DNA of 34,362 bases from Kosmotogaceae bacterium (GTDB lineage Bacteria > Thermotogota > Thermotogae > Petrotogales > Kosmotogaceae), in contig DLVL01000087.1 in the NCBI GenBank assembly GCA_003444085.1, positions 1 to 34,362 of the forward strand. Direction: 5' to 3'. Both the position numbers and the translations under genes were made by a program. This document shows positions 1 to 7,080 of this stretch, one piece after another; the first letter of the stretch is position 1; each line of letters opens with the position of its first letter. Under the pieces are notes generated by a model. That model was not told where the DNA came from, searched no databases, and worked only from the letters and a program-made list of their open reading frames with translations.

Positions 1-134
1 CTCTTCTTCCGGAGCACTTTACCCACGAGGAGAACCAGTCCCCCGTAAATCATCACGTATAAAACGAAAAACACTGCTCCAATAACTGTGATGAGGAAAT
101 CTCTGATGGTCATAAGGTAGCGAATGAATCTCAT
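1..134 (-). CDS. small membrane protein, partial (C-terminus beyond window edge)
   Basis: Reading leftward from an ATG at 134-132 gives 44 open codons that run off the window. The product begins MRFIRYLMTIRDFL and continues as one long hydrophobic segment (residues about 13-39) followed by basic residues (KVLRKK), as in a single-pass inner-membrane protein with a cytoplasmic tail. A GAGGTG ribosome binding site (complement of 141-146) sits 6 bases before the ATG and overlaps the last codons of thiI, so the gene is probably co-transcribed and translationally coupled with thiI. An alternative ATG at 138-136 opens a non-hydrophobic frame that stops within the window, so it was not chosen. I do not recognise the family. 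Confidence 0.55.
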   Translation of the reverse strand, partial: MRFIRYLMTIRDFLITVIGAVFFVLYVMIYGGLVLLVGKVLRKK

Positions 135-137
135 CCA

Positions 138-1313
138 TCACACCTCGGATTCGGGAACAAGCTCTCTGCTGACTTTTCCCAAGGCATCGTCCGTTAGCTC
201 TCTGGTATTCAGTCTCTCCTCTGCTCTTTCAATGAGTTCTTTGCTTGCCCAGGTTGAAGGCTCAAGAGGGGAGAATACAGTACAACTGTCTTCGTAGGGA
301 AGAATTGACGTGTTGTATGTATTATACTTCTTTGCGCATTCGATTGTCTCTAGCTTGTCAAAACATACGAGAGGCCTGATCACAAGGATAGAGGAAGACT
401 GGTCGATTACAGAGAGGTTTCTTATGGTCTGACTGGCTACCTGTCCAACAGACTCACCAGTGACAAGCAACTCTGCGCCCTCTGCTTCAGCCAGGCTCGA
501 GGCGATTCTCATCATCAATCTACGCTGAATCAGCAAGCTCAACTTGTCTGGGACACATTTCTTAATAGTGAGCTGACACTCTGTGAAAGGCACGTTGAAC
601 AACTCGATTTCTCTCCTATCAGAGTAGGATGCAAGAATGCCCGCGAGTTTTCTTACCTTATCAAGAGAGCGACTCCCCGTGTAGGGCGGACTCGAGAAAT
701 GCACGGCAATCAATGTGATTCCTCGTTTCATGGCCAGGCACCCTGCGACAGGACTATCAATTCCTCCTGACAAAAGCAAAGCACCTTTTCCACTTATTCC
801 AGTTGGAAGACCACCAGGTCCGTGAATCTTCCCGGGAAATACGTAGACACCGTCACTTCTAACTTCTATTCCGATAACAAAGTCAGGATTTCTTACGTTG
901 ACTTGTAGTTGTGGGAGTGCCTTCAGAATGCGTTCGCCGATAATCGCACTGAGTTCCATACTCTTAACGGGAAACTTCTTGTACTCTCTCTTTGTTGAGA
1001 CTTTGAAGGTGGTATTGCCAGAACTGAGTAACTCTTTTGCAGTGTGTATACTGGTTTCCGATATGTTCTCTATGTCGTAGTCAGTAACTTGAGCGATGCT
1101 GTAATTCTGAATTCCGAAAACTCTGCTCAGTTTCCTCTGTACATGATCACGCAGCTTCCTGTCAAGATTGACTATTATCCTCCCGCGTCGCCTCGAGACT
1201 CGACTGTCTGGAAGAGCAGTCCTTATATTTTCTACAAGCTGCTTCTCAAATGTACCTCTGTTCTTTCCTTTAAGAGCAATCTCATTGTAACGGACAACTG
1301 CAATCGATTCCAA
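138..1313 (-). CDS. thiI: tRNA 4-thiouridine synthase ThiI
   Basis: ThiI adenylates U8 of tRNA and transfers sulfur to it to make s4U; many homologues also feed thiamine thiazole synthesis. Seen here: an N-terminal ferredoxin-like/THUMP region beginning ESIAVVRYNEIALKGKNR, then a PP-loop ATP pyrophosphatase motif SGGIDSP at residues about 182-188, and a conserved VTGESVGQVASQT segment. The protein has 391 residues and no C-terminal rhodanese domain, as in the short ThiI forms, so sulfur must come from a separate carrier. The start is taken as TTG at 1313-1311 because GGGGAG lies 6 bases upstream and homologues start at this point; an in-frame ATG at 1418 would add 35 unlike residues. It is divergent from the TPR gene at 1372. 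Minus-strand promoter elements are not clear. Confidence 0.93.
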   Translation of the reverse strand: MESIAVVRYNEIALKGKNRGTFEKQLVENIRTALPDSRVSRRRGRIIVNLDRKLRDHVQRKLSRVFGIQNYSIAQVTDYDIENISETSIHTAKELLSSGNTTFKVSTKREYKKFPVKSMELSAIIGERILKALPQLQVNVRNPDFVIGIEVRSDGVYVFPGKIHGPGGLPTGISGKGALLLSGGIDSPVAGCLAMKRGITLIAVHFSSPPYTGSRSLDKVRKLAGILASYSDRREIELFNVPFTECQLTIKKCVPDKLSLLIQRRLMMRIASSLAEAEGAELLVTGESVGQVASQTIRNLSVIDQSSSILVIRPLVCFDKLETIECAKKYNTYNTSILPYEDSCTVFSPLEPSTWASKELIERAEERLNTRELTDDALGKVSRELVPESEV

Positions 1314-1338
1314 TCCATTCTCTCCCCGTAAAGACCAG

Positions 1339-1347
1339 TGGTATAAT
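1339..1347 (+). promoter_or_regulatory. extended -10 promoter for the TPR/nitrilase operon
   Basis: The sequence TGGTATAAT is a TGn extended -10 with a consensus hexamer (1342-1347). No good -35 hexamer lies 16-18 bases upstream, as expected for an extended -10. It sits 24 bases before the ATG at 1372. Confidence 0.6.
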
Positions 1348-1371
1348 TGCTTGAAGATTGGGGGTGTTTTT

Positions 1372-2097
1372 ATGAGAACTATCATATTGATTGCCACAGT
1401 TATTCTTGCTGGTCTCACACTTTGTGCTCTTGACTATGATAACATCTACAACGAATTCGTGGAAATCCGTTCAGAAGAGAGCCTTGAGAGAATGGAGACA
1501 TTCATTGACTTGCTTTCTGAGTTTCCGGATATCAACAATGACGCAAGATTTTTGACGCTTCTTGCTGATTCACACAGGGAGTATGCGAACTGGGCAGCGG
1601 ACGACAAAAAACGGACCCACTACGAAACGGCAAGATCTCTTGCAGAAAAGGCCATTGAAGTCGATCCTGACTATGGTTATGCATATTACGTCGCTGGAGC
1701 TTCCATAGGTCAGCTGGCTCAATTTGTCAGTATCATAAAGTCAATATTCATGCTGGGGGATTTTGACGACTATATTGAGACCGCCATGCAGATGATCCCC
1801 GATAATCATTTCCCATTTCTTGCAATGGGAATGCGGTACAGAGATACACCCTGGCCATATCGTAACTATAAGAGATCTGAAGAGCTTATTCTCAAGGCAA
1901 TAGAGAAGAATCCTTACTACATTAACAACTACACCGAGCTGGCTGAGCTCTACATAAAGATAAAGGATAGCGATAAAGCTGCAGAAGCATATTTGAAGGT
2001 TCTCGAACTGGAATTGCAACCTGAATGGATAGCACAGGGAAAGCAGGCAAAACAAGATGCAGAAGCCTGGCTCAGGGAGAACGGTTATCTGAATTAA
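1372..2097 (+). CDS. exported TPR-repeat protein (TatT-like)
   Basis: The 241-residue product starts with a hydrophobic signal segment (MRTIILIATVILAGLTLCALDY), so it is probably exported or membrane anchored; the Cys at position 18 is not in a canonical lipobox. The rest is helical with TPR-like units: one near residues 78-105 (ARSLAEKAIEVDPDYGYAYY) and two near 165-225 (ILKAIEKNPYYINNYTELAE, AAEAYLKVLELE). Its general shape resembles the TRAP-transporter-associated TPR lipoprotein family (TatT), but no TRAP transporter genes are adjacent, so a specific role is not claimed. The ATG at 1372 follows GGGGGTG. It heads a three-gene unit with the membrane protein at 2099 (1 base gap) and the nitrilase at 2594. 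Confidence 0.75.
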   Translation: MRTIILIATVILAGLTLCALDYDNIYNEFVEIRSEESLERMETFIDLLSEFPDINNDARFLTLLADSHREYANWAADDKKRTHYETARSLAEKAIEVDPDYGYAYYVAGASIGQLAQFVSIIKSIFMLGDFDDYIETAMQMIPDNHFPFLAMGMRYRDTPWPYRNYKRSEELILKAIEKNPYYINNYTELAELYIKIKDSDKAAEAYLKVLELELQPEWIAQGKQAKQDAEAWLRENGYLN

Positions 2098-2098
2098 C

Positions 2099-2593
2099 GT
2101 GCCCTATTTACTCATATACTCAGTTGCATTTGGATGGATATCACATTCTGCCGGTTACGCTGTTGTAAGTGCCATCATCATCTCGAGTATGCTGGTTCTT
2201 GGTTCCGTTCTCGGCGAAAAAGACACCAGGCTTCTTCAGCTTCACGGGCTAACGCTCGTCTTGATGACTGCGTTGACTGTGATTGGCGGCTTCGGAACAC
2301 GTGATATTGCATCTCTGCAAATCGAGAGCATCTTTCTTGCCACAAGTTATTTGCTTCTGGGGATCCATGGTATCACCCGCGATTTCGAAAGACTATCTCT
2401 GTTATTCCTCACGCTCTTCTGGGGGGGTGTTGCCGCAGGATTGAGTCATGCGGCAAACGAGAAACTCGGTGCAGGAGGCATTGTTCTGTCCATTGTTCTA
2501 ATGTGCGGTGTTGCCTTTCAGGATCTGAGAAAGACTCGTCGAATTCTTCGAAATGTCAGGAAAGATGAAAAAAATACTTTAGGGGGAGTGTAA
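2099..2593 (+). CDS. small polytopic membrane protein, unknown function
   Basis: A 164-residue hydrophobic protein with about five predicted membrane segments (near residues 1-15, 20-40, 50-66, 77-90, 97-138) and a short basic cytoplasmic tail (DLRKTRRILRNVRK). The start is a GTG one base after the previous stop; GGGAGA is rather far upstream at 2075, so translation may depend on coupling with the upstream gene. An internal ATG would remove the first two membrane segments and is less likely. The stop codon abuts the ATG of the nitrilase gene. I do not recognise the family. Position in the operon suggests a shared role with the exported TPR protein and the hydrolase, but nothing visible defines it. 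Confidence 0.7.
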   Translation: MPYLLIYSVAFGWISHSAGYAVVSAIIISSMLVLGSVLGEKDTRLLQLHGLTLVLMTALTVIGGFGTRDIASLQIESIFLATSYLLLGIHGITRDFERLSLLFLTLFWGGVAAGLSHAANEKLGAGGIVLSIVLMCGVAFQDLRKTRRILRNVRKDEKNTLGGV

Positions 2594-3394
2594 ATGCCTG
2601 GGAGAATCAAAGTAGGCGTCATACAGACATCACCTATACCTGGTGAAGCCGGAGAGAATCTTGAACAGGCACTTACCAGCGCTGAAATGCTATCTGATAA
2701 AGGTGTAGATGTAGTAGTGCTGCCTGAAATGTTCAATTCAGGCTATGGTGTTGATTTGCATGCACTAGAAGCTGCAGAGGAGTCTTATGAGGAGACTATC
2801 GAGATTCTTTCTGTGCTTGCGGATGATCGAGAGTTGATGATTGTTGGTGGAATTGCCAGGAAAGTTGAGGAGAAGTGGTTTAACTCGGTTGTAGTGATAA
2901 GGCCTTTCGTTGAGCCCATCTATTACAACAAGACACATCTCTTCAGGGACGAAAAGAATGTATTTACCCCTGGAGACAGTTTCGTGGTCTTTGAATATTC
3001 CGGGATAAAGTTCGGAATTCTAATGTGTTTTGAAATTGGCTTTCCCGAAGTATCAAGATACCTCTGTCAGAAAGGCTCGGAAGTCATAATATCAGTTTTT
3101 GCCTTTGGGAAGGAAAGGGCAAGGATTTATGAAACCGCAACTATAGCACGATCAATAGAGAATGGGACATTTCTGGTTGCCTCAAGTCAGACAGGAAGAC
3201 CAGGGAAAACGGAATTCACAGGGTCTAGTCGAGTAGTAGCCCCTTCAGGCGAGCTCCTGGCTGATGCCGGAACTGCTGAGGGTTTCATCGTCACCGAACT
3301 GAATACTTCTCTTGTGAAGCGGTATCGTTATGTTGAAGGAGGGGACTCGAATGGTTACTACTCCAACCTCAGACCAGAGCTATACGTGCGTTAG
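2594..3394 (+). CDS. carbon-nitrogen hydrolase (nitrilase superfamily)
   Basis: The 266-residue protein is a complete nitrilase/amidase fold enzyme with the Glu-Lys-Cys triad: E45 in VVLPEMFNSGY, K113 in YYNKTHLF and C145 in GILMCFEIGFPE. It hydrolyses a C-N bond in an amide, nitrile or carbamoyl substrate in the cytoplasm. The pattern and length resemble omega-amidase and carbamoylputrescine amidase-like members, but the substrate cannot be read from the sequence. The ATG at 2594 immediately follows the preceding stop, with GGGGGAGTG as ribosome binding site. It ends just before the tRNA-Lys promoter. Confidence 0.88.
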   Translation: MPGRIKVGVIQTSPIPGEAGENLEQALTSAEMLSDKGVDVVVLPEMFNSGYGVDLHALEAAEESYEETIEILSVLADDRELMIVGGIARKVEEKWFNSVVVIRPFVEPIYYNKTHLFRDEKNVFTPGDSFVVFEYSGIKFGILMCFEIGFPEVSRYLCQKGSEVIISVFAFGKERARIYETATIARSIENGTFLVASSQTGRPGKTEFTGSSRVVAPSGELLADAGTAEGFIVTELNTSLVKRYRYVEGGDSNGYYSNLRPELYVR

Positions 3395-3399
3395 GTTTG

Positions 3400-3428
3400 T
3401 TGACAGGTATTTCCTCATAAGATAGAAT
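3400..3428 (+). promoter_or_regulatory. sigma-70-type promoter of tRNA-Lys and probably of infC operon
   Basis: TTGACA (3400-3405, perfect -35), a 17-base spacer, then TAGAAT (3423-3428). The mature tRNA starts 11 bases after the -10. This is the best promoter upstream of infC; no other clear promoter lies between the tRNA and infC. Confidence 0.88.
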
Positions 3429-3438
3429 ATGACAGGCT

Positions 3439-3514
3439 GGGCCGTTAGCTCAGTAGGCAGAGCGGCTGATTCTTAATCAGTAGGTTGCAGGTTCGACTCC
3501 TGCACGGCCCACCA
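3439..3514 (+). tRNA. tRNA-Lys (anticodon CTT), CCA encoded
   Basis: A complete cloverleaf: acceptor GGGCCGT pairs with ACGGCCC, the anticodon stem GCTGA/TCAGT encloses the loop TTCTTAA (anticodon CTT), and the T-arm reads TGCAG GTTCGAC TCCTGCA. Discriminator A and CCA (3512-3514) are encoded. The gene lies between its promoter and the infC leader on the same strand. Confidence 0.97.
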
Positions 3515-3520
3515 GAATAA

Positions 3521-3603
3521 GTGGAGTAAAGCTCCCACCCCCAGCCCAGGCTAAGGGGTCAATACGATAGTGTGTATTGGCAGGCGGGTGGTCTGCCATT
3601 TTT
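3521..3603 (+). promoter_or_regulatory. infC leader: attenuator-like structured RNA with intrinsic terminator
   Basis: Just upstream of infC, TGGCAG (3578-3583) pairs with CTGCCA (3593-3598) and is followed by TTTTT (3599-3603), an intrinsic terminator placed in front of the gene. The segment CCACCC (3535-3540) can pair with GGGTGG (3586-3591) in the terminator loop, with GGGGT (3555-3559, via ACCCC), or, with one bulge, with GTGGAG (3521-3526). A further hairpin CAATAC/GTATTG (3560-3565/3574-3579) overlaps the terminator by two bases. Such mutually exclusive pairings are typical of attenuators. Firmicute infC-rpmI-rplT operons carry an L20-responsive leader at this place; whether this one binds L20 is inference. 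Confidence 0.6.
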
Positions 3604-3620
3604 CATGAGAGGTGATGAGT

Positions 3621-4139
3621 ATTTCTCGAAAAACAGCTTCAGTTCCCAGGAACGAAGAGATCACTGCAAGAAGTGTAAGAGTGATTGATGAGGACGGTTC
3701 TCAGCTTGGTGTCATGCCCACAAGAGAGGCAGTCAAGCTGGCTCAGGAGAAGGAATTAGATCTTGTGCTGGTTGCACCAAACTCAAATCCCCCGGTTACC
3801 AGAATAATGGACTATGGAAAATTCAAGTATCATAAAGATCGGAAGGATCGAGAAGCAAAGAAGAAGGCGAAGCAAACACAACTGAAGCAGATGAAATTCA
3901 GGATTAAGATTGACGAGCATGATTTCCAGACAAAGGTAGGAAGAATCAGAGACTTTCTGGAAAAGGGAAGCAAAGTCAGGGTTGTCATCATGTTTAGGGG
4001 TCGAGAAATCGTCTTTGCCGAAAAGGGTGAAGAAATCCTGAATCGAGTAGCGGCTGAACTGGAAGAGATATCAGATGTTGACCGCAGCCCGAAACTGGAA
4101 GGTCGAGACATGTGGATGCTTCTGAAGCCGAAGGCGTAA
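3621..4139 (+). CDS. infC: translation initiation factor IF-3 (probable AUU start)
   Basis: IF-3 binds the 30S subunit, prevents premature 50S joining and proofreads start codon choice. The protein has the N domain (RNEEITARSVRVIDEDGSQLGV), the linker beginning MDYGKFKYHKDRKDREAKKK, and the C domain ending KLEGRDMWMLLKPKA; about 172 residues, a usual length. The start is probably ATT at 3621: GAGGTGAT (3609-3616), an 8-base match to the 16S 3' end, has its GAGG core 8 bases before ATT, but only 2 bases before the ATG at 3615, which is too close. infC of Escherichia coli uses AUU for autoregulation, because IF-3 rejects AUU initiation. If ATG 3615 is used, the protein gains only two residues. 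It is followed by rpmI and rplT. Confidence 0.95.
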   Translation: MSRKTASVPRNEEITARSVRVIDEDGSQLGVMPTREAVKLAQEKELDLVLVAPNSNPPVTRIMDYGKFKYHKDRKDREAKKKAKQTQLKQMKFRIKIDEHDFQTKVGRIRDFLEKGSKVRVVIMFRGREIVFAEKGEEILNRVAAELEEISDVDRSPKLEGRDMWMLLKPKA

Positions 4140-4153
4140 TGGGAGGTTTTAGA

Positions 4154-4354
4154 ATGAGCAGAAGTAAGTTCAAGACACACAAAGCCAGCGCGAAGAGATT
4201 CAAGGTTACTGGTAGTGGAAAGATTGTAAGACAGCATTCCGGGACAGGACACAATACCGGGAAAAAGAGAGAAAACAATAGACGTGAAGCCAGAAAGTGG
4301 GAGACTATCGAGGGTGGTTATGTAAAGAAGGCTAAGAGGAGCCTGGGGCTTTAA
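4154..4354 (+). CDS. rpmI: 50S ribosomal protein L35
   Basis: A 66-residue basic protein beginning MSRSKFKTHKASAKRFKVTG, the standard L35 start, and containing the family's HNTGKK motif. L35 is a structural protein of the large subunit. GGGAGG (4141-4146) lies 7 bases before the ATG, which fixes the start; a longer in-frame reading inside infC is not supported. It lies in the canonical infC-rpmI-rplT order, 14 bases after infC and 32 bases before rplT. Confidence 0.97.
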   Translation: MSRSKFKTHKASAKRFKVTGSGKIVRQHSGTGHNTGKKRENNRREARKWETIEGGYVKKAKRSLGL

Positions 4355-4386
4355 CGTCGAACACGATATTATATGAGGTGGTTTAG

Positions 4387-4746
4387 ATGAGAGTTAAAGG
4401 TTCACAGATCGCTAAGAACAAGAGGAAGAAGTATCTCCGTGCCGCAAAAGGTTACAGGGGAGCGTTGAGCAGGAGATATCGACTTGCCAAACAGTACTAT
4501 CTGAGATCTGGTGTCTATGCCTATGTGGGCAGGAAACAGAGGAAGAGAGATTTCAGGAAATTATGGATAACCAGGATCAATGCTGGCGCTAGATTAGCGG
4601 GCTCCAGGTACAATGAGCTTATTCACGGATTGAAGATTGCCGGTGTCAACATAAACAGGAAGATGCTTGCAGATCTTGCTGTAAATGATTTTGAGACCTT
4701 TAAAGGCTACGTAGAAGTAGCCAGGTCGGCGTTAAATGGAAACTGA
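4387..4746 (+). CDS. rplT: 50S ribosomal protein L20
   Basis: A 119-residue, strongly basic protein with the L20 signatures KGYRGALSRRYRLAKQ near the N-terminus and RKQRKRDFRKLWITRINAGAR in the centre. L20 is an early-assembling 23S rRNA binding protein and, in several bacteria, the repressor of its own operon. GAGGTGG precedes the ATG by 6 bases. It is the last gene before a strong terminator that overlaps its stop codon. The leader upstream of infC is the likely site for any autoregulation. Confidence 0.97.
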   Translation: MRVKGSQIAKNKRKKYLRAAKGYRGALSRRYRLAKQYYLRSGVYAYVGRKQRKRDFRKLWITRINAGARLAGSRYNELIHGLKIAGVNINRKMLADLAVNDFETFKGYVEVARSALNGN

Positions 4747-4769
4747 GGGGGGATAAGCCCCCTTTTTTT
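4746..4769 (+). terminator. intrinsic terminator of infC-rpmI-rplT
   Basis: AGGGGG (4746-4751), loop GATAAG, CCCCC plus T pairing with the first A, then seven Ts (4763-4769). It begins at the last base of the rplT stop codon. Confidence 0.93.
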
Positions 4770-4793
4770 GTACCTGAGACGAGGAGGAATACC

Positions 4794-5216
4794 ATGGAGT
4801 TCAGTATGAAGAGAATTGGTAGTATGACGTTTCACGCGCGTACACCCAGTGGTCATGATGTGATTGTAGACACAAAACGGGAGTTCGGAGGCAACGAATG
4901 CGCAGCTACTCCGATGGAACTCGTGCTGGTTGCCTTAATGGGATGTACGTCCATGGATGTGGTTTCAATACTGGAAAAAATGAAGGTCGAGGGCTACAAC
5001 ATGGAAGTTGTTGTAGAAAGCGAGAAAGCCGAACAACATCCAAAAGCATATACCAGCATAGAATTAACCTATAGATTCAGAGGAGAAGATCTCCCCAAGG
5101 AGAAAATAATGAAGGCAGTCAATCTTTCTCAGGATAAGTATTGTTCTGTATCTGCAATGCTGGGCAAGGCCGTAAGTATGTCGTATAAGGTTGTCGTTGG
5201 GGATGAAGAGATTTGA
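4794..5216 (+). CDS. OsmC/Ohr-family protein
   Basis: A 140-residue protein of the OsmC family, whose members reduce organic or other peroxides with a pair of cysteines. C51 (in ALMGCTSMDVVSILEKM) and C117 (in DKYCSVSAML) stand at the two conserved positions, and the N-terminal beta segment SMTFHARTPSGHDVIVD fits the swapped dimer fold. It is closest in style to the YhfA-type subgroup rather than to Ohr. GAGGAGG precedes the ATG at 4794 by 6 bases. The mrp-like gene starts inside its stop codon, so the two are translationally coupled. No clear promoter is visible in the 24 bases after the rplT terminator; read-through or a promoter within rplT may drive it. Confidence 0.88.
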   Translation: MEFSMKRIGSMTFHARTPSGHDVIVDTKREFGGNECAATPMELVLVALMGCTSMDVVSILEKMKVEGYNMEVVVESEKAEQHPKAYTSIELTYRFRGEDLPKEKIMKAVNLSQDKYCSVSAMLGKAVSMSYKVVVGDEEI

Positions 5217-6022
5217 ACAGAGAAGATCAGAAACATGATTTGGAAGAACAGTCTGAGAATCTGGCTGGAATCACTCACAGAATACTCGTGATGTCTGGAA
5301 AAGGTGGGGTAGGAAAGTCCACTGTGGCTGTTAATCTGGCTTGCGCACTGGTCGACGAAGGGTTCAAGGTAGGTGTGCTTGACATCGACATCCACGGCCC
5401 AAACGTGTCCAAAATGATAGGTCAGAAGAAGCGACCGATGGTTGTCGAGGAACAGATTCTTCCGGCAGAAGTAATGCCGAACATGAAATCAATATCTATT
5501 GCTGATTTCACGAATCTGGACAGTCCGATAGTCTGGAGAGGTCCTTTGAAGGCAAATGCAATAAGACAACTTGTTAATCAGACGTCATGGGGGCAACTCG
5601 ACTTTCTCATAGTGGACGCTCCTCCAGGCACCGGTGATGAACCCCTAACGGTCTCTCAGATCATTACTGGTCTCCGTTCAATCGTTGTTACTACACCACA
5701 GGAAGTGGCGAAAGTAGACGTTATAAGGGCACTGAACTTTGTGCAGAAACTCGGAGTAGCCCCTATAGGACTTGTCGAGAACATGTCTCATATGAAGTGT
5801 CCGGAGTGCGGCAAGATAATCAGCCTATTCGGTGGCAACGCGGGGGAAGACCTTTCGAGGAGCTTCAGTATCCCTTTACTTGCCAGGATCCCATTTGATC
5901 CGCAGGTCGCTATTCTTGCGGATGAAGGGAGAACTATTTCATCGTATATGAGAGGCTCTGAGCTCGAGAAGGCATACAGATCACTATCTTCACGGGTCCA
6001 GGAGGAGTTGATGTCTCAGTGA
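5213..6022 (+). CDS. Mrp/NBP35-family P-loop ATPase (Fe-S cluster carrier)
   Basis: A 269-residue Mrp/ApbC-type protein. It has the deviant Walker A SGKGGVGKS (28-36), the switch DIDIHGPN (58-64), DAPPGTGDEPLTVSQ (135-149) and a C-terminal CPEC pair (C196, C199) that holds a bridging Fe-S cluster in homodimers. Members bind and transfer [4Fe-4S] clusters to apoproteins. It lacks the N-terminal MIP18/DUF59 domain of longer Mrp proteins, which is usual for the short form. The start is a TTG overlapping the stop of the OsmC gene by 4 bases. A suf operon begins at 33561 in the same window, a compatible but distant partner. Confidence 0.93.
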   Translation: MNREDQKHDLEEQSENLAGITHRILVMSGKGGVGKSTVAVNLACALVDEGFKVGVLDIDIHGPNVSKMIGQKKRPMVVEEQILPAEVMPNMKSISIADFTNLDSPIVWRGPLKANAIRQLVNQTSWGQLDFLIVDAPPGTGDEPLTVSQIITGLRSIVVTTPQEVAKVDVIRALNFVQKLGVAPIGLVENMSHMKCPECGKIISLFGGNAGEDLSRSFSIPLLARIPFDPQVAILADEGRTISSYMRGSELEKAYRSLSSRVQEELMSQ

Positions 6023-7059
6023 GCAGGAGTCTTAATACTATTACGATGAGATGGGATGGAAGGAGCTTATGGCTCCTGGATCAGCGAAAACTGCCCGGCG
6101 AGATTTCTTACATTCAGTGTTCTGATTTCCTTGCAGTTAGTAAAGCTATTTCAGACATGATAGTGCGGGGTGCCCCTGCAATCGGTGCAGCAGCTGCTTT
6201 TGGATATCTCCTTGGAGCAATCGAGGTTTCGAAAACCGCCAGAGATAATGTATCAGAAGCTATGAGACAGGTTGAAGATACACTTGCTTCAAGCAGACCA
6301 ACCGCAGTTAACCTTTTCTGGGCACTTGATCGCATGCACAAGTGTTTTGATAAGTCTTTCGATGCGTCTGATTTGATCAGATCACTGGAGTCTGAAGCTC
6401 TCTCAATTGCCGAGGAGGACATCAGTACAAACAAGCGGATCGGGGTACTGGGTGCTTCTCTCTTACGAAACAACATGAGGATAATCACTCACTGTAATGC
6501 AGGCGCTCTTGCAACAGTTGATTATGGTACTGCTCTGGGAGTTATTCGAGCTGCTCATGAGCAGGGAAAGAAGGTCCATGTCTTCGTTGATGAGACGCGC
6601 CCATATCTGCAGGGAGCTCGGCTGACTTCATGGGAACTGATGAACGCTGGCATAAGCTGTACATTGATTACAGACAATATGGCAGGTTGGGTAATGAAGA
6701 GTAAAGGAATCGATGTTGTTATAGTTGGGGCAGACAGAATCGCAGCAAATGGGGACACTGCCAACAAGGTTGGCAGCTATTCTTTGGCAATTCTTGCTTC
6801 GCATCATGGAATACCATTCTATGTGGTCGCACCATCTTCAACGCTGGACAGCAAATTGGATTCTGGAAAGGATATACCGATTGAAGAACGTTCACATGAC
6901 GAGATCACACACATCTCCGGTGTCCGGATAGCACCAGAAAACGTGAACTGCTTTAATCCAGCATTCGATGTGGTTCCTGCTGAGCTAATCACAGCGATTA
7001 TTACAGAACATGCAGTGAATTATCCGCCTTATGACTTTCGAACTCACCCAGGGCATTAA
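6019..7059 (+). CDS. mtnA: S-methyl-5-thioribose-1-phosphate isomerase
   Basis: MtnA converts 5-methylthioribose 1-phosphate to methylthioribulose 1-phosphate in methionine salvage. The 346-residue protein has the substrate-binding RGAPAIGAAAAFG (50-62), catalytic C159 in THCNAGALATVDYGTALG and catalytic D239 in VGADRIAANGDTANKVGSY, matching C160/D240 of the Bacillus enzyme. It belongs to the eIF2B-alpha-like fold. The start is a GTG overlapping the stop of the Mrp gene by 4 bases. No other methionine salvage gene (mtnB, C, D, K) is in the window, so the downstream route is unknown; in several bacteria MtnA-type enzymes also act on 5-deoxyribose phosphates. Confidence 0.95.
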   Translation: MSRSLNTITMRWDGRSLWLLDQRKLPGEISYIQCSDFLAVSKAISDMIVRGAPAIGAAAAFGYLLGAIEVSKTARDNVSEAMRQVEDTLASSRPTAVNLFWALDRMHKCFDKSFDASDLIRSLESEALSIAEEDISTNKRIGVLGASLLRNNMRIITHCNAGALATVDYGTALGVIRAAHEQGKKVHVFVDETRPYLQGARLTSWELMNAGISCTLITDNMAGWVMKSKGIDVVIVGADRIAANGDTANKVGSYSLAILASHHGIPFYVVAPSSTLDSKLDSGKDIPIEERSHDEITHISGVRIAPENVNCFNPAFDVVPAELITAIITEHAVNYPPYDFRTHPGH

Positions 7060-7080
7060 CGCAAGAGAAGGAGCGGAAGG

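Noticed and set aside
136..138. ATG at 138-136 (minus) as start of the gene after thiI
   Set aside because: That frame is not hydrophobic and stops inside the window; the neighbouring ATG at 134 has better spacing and gives a membrane protein.
3615..3617. ATG as the infC start codon
   Set aside because: Only 2 bases from the GAGG core, so poor spacing; ATT 3621 fits better. Kept as the alternative because the protein would differ by just two residues.
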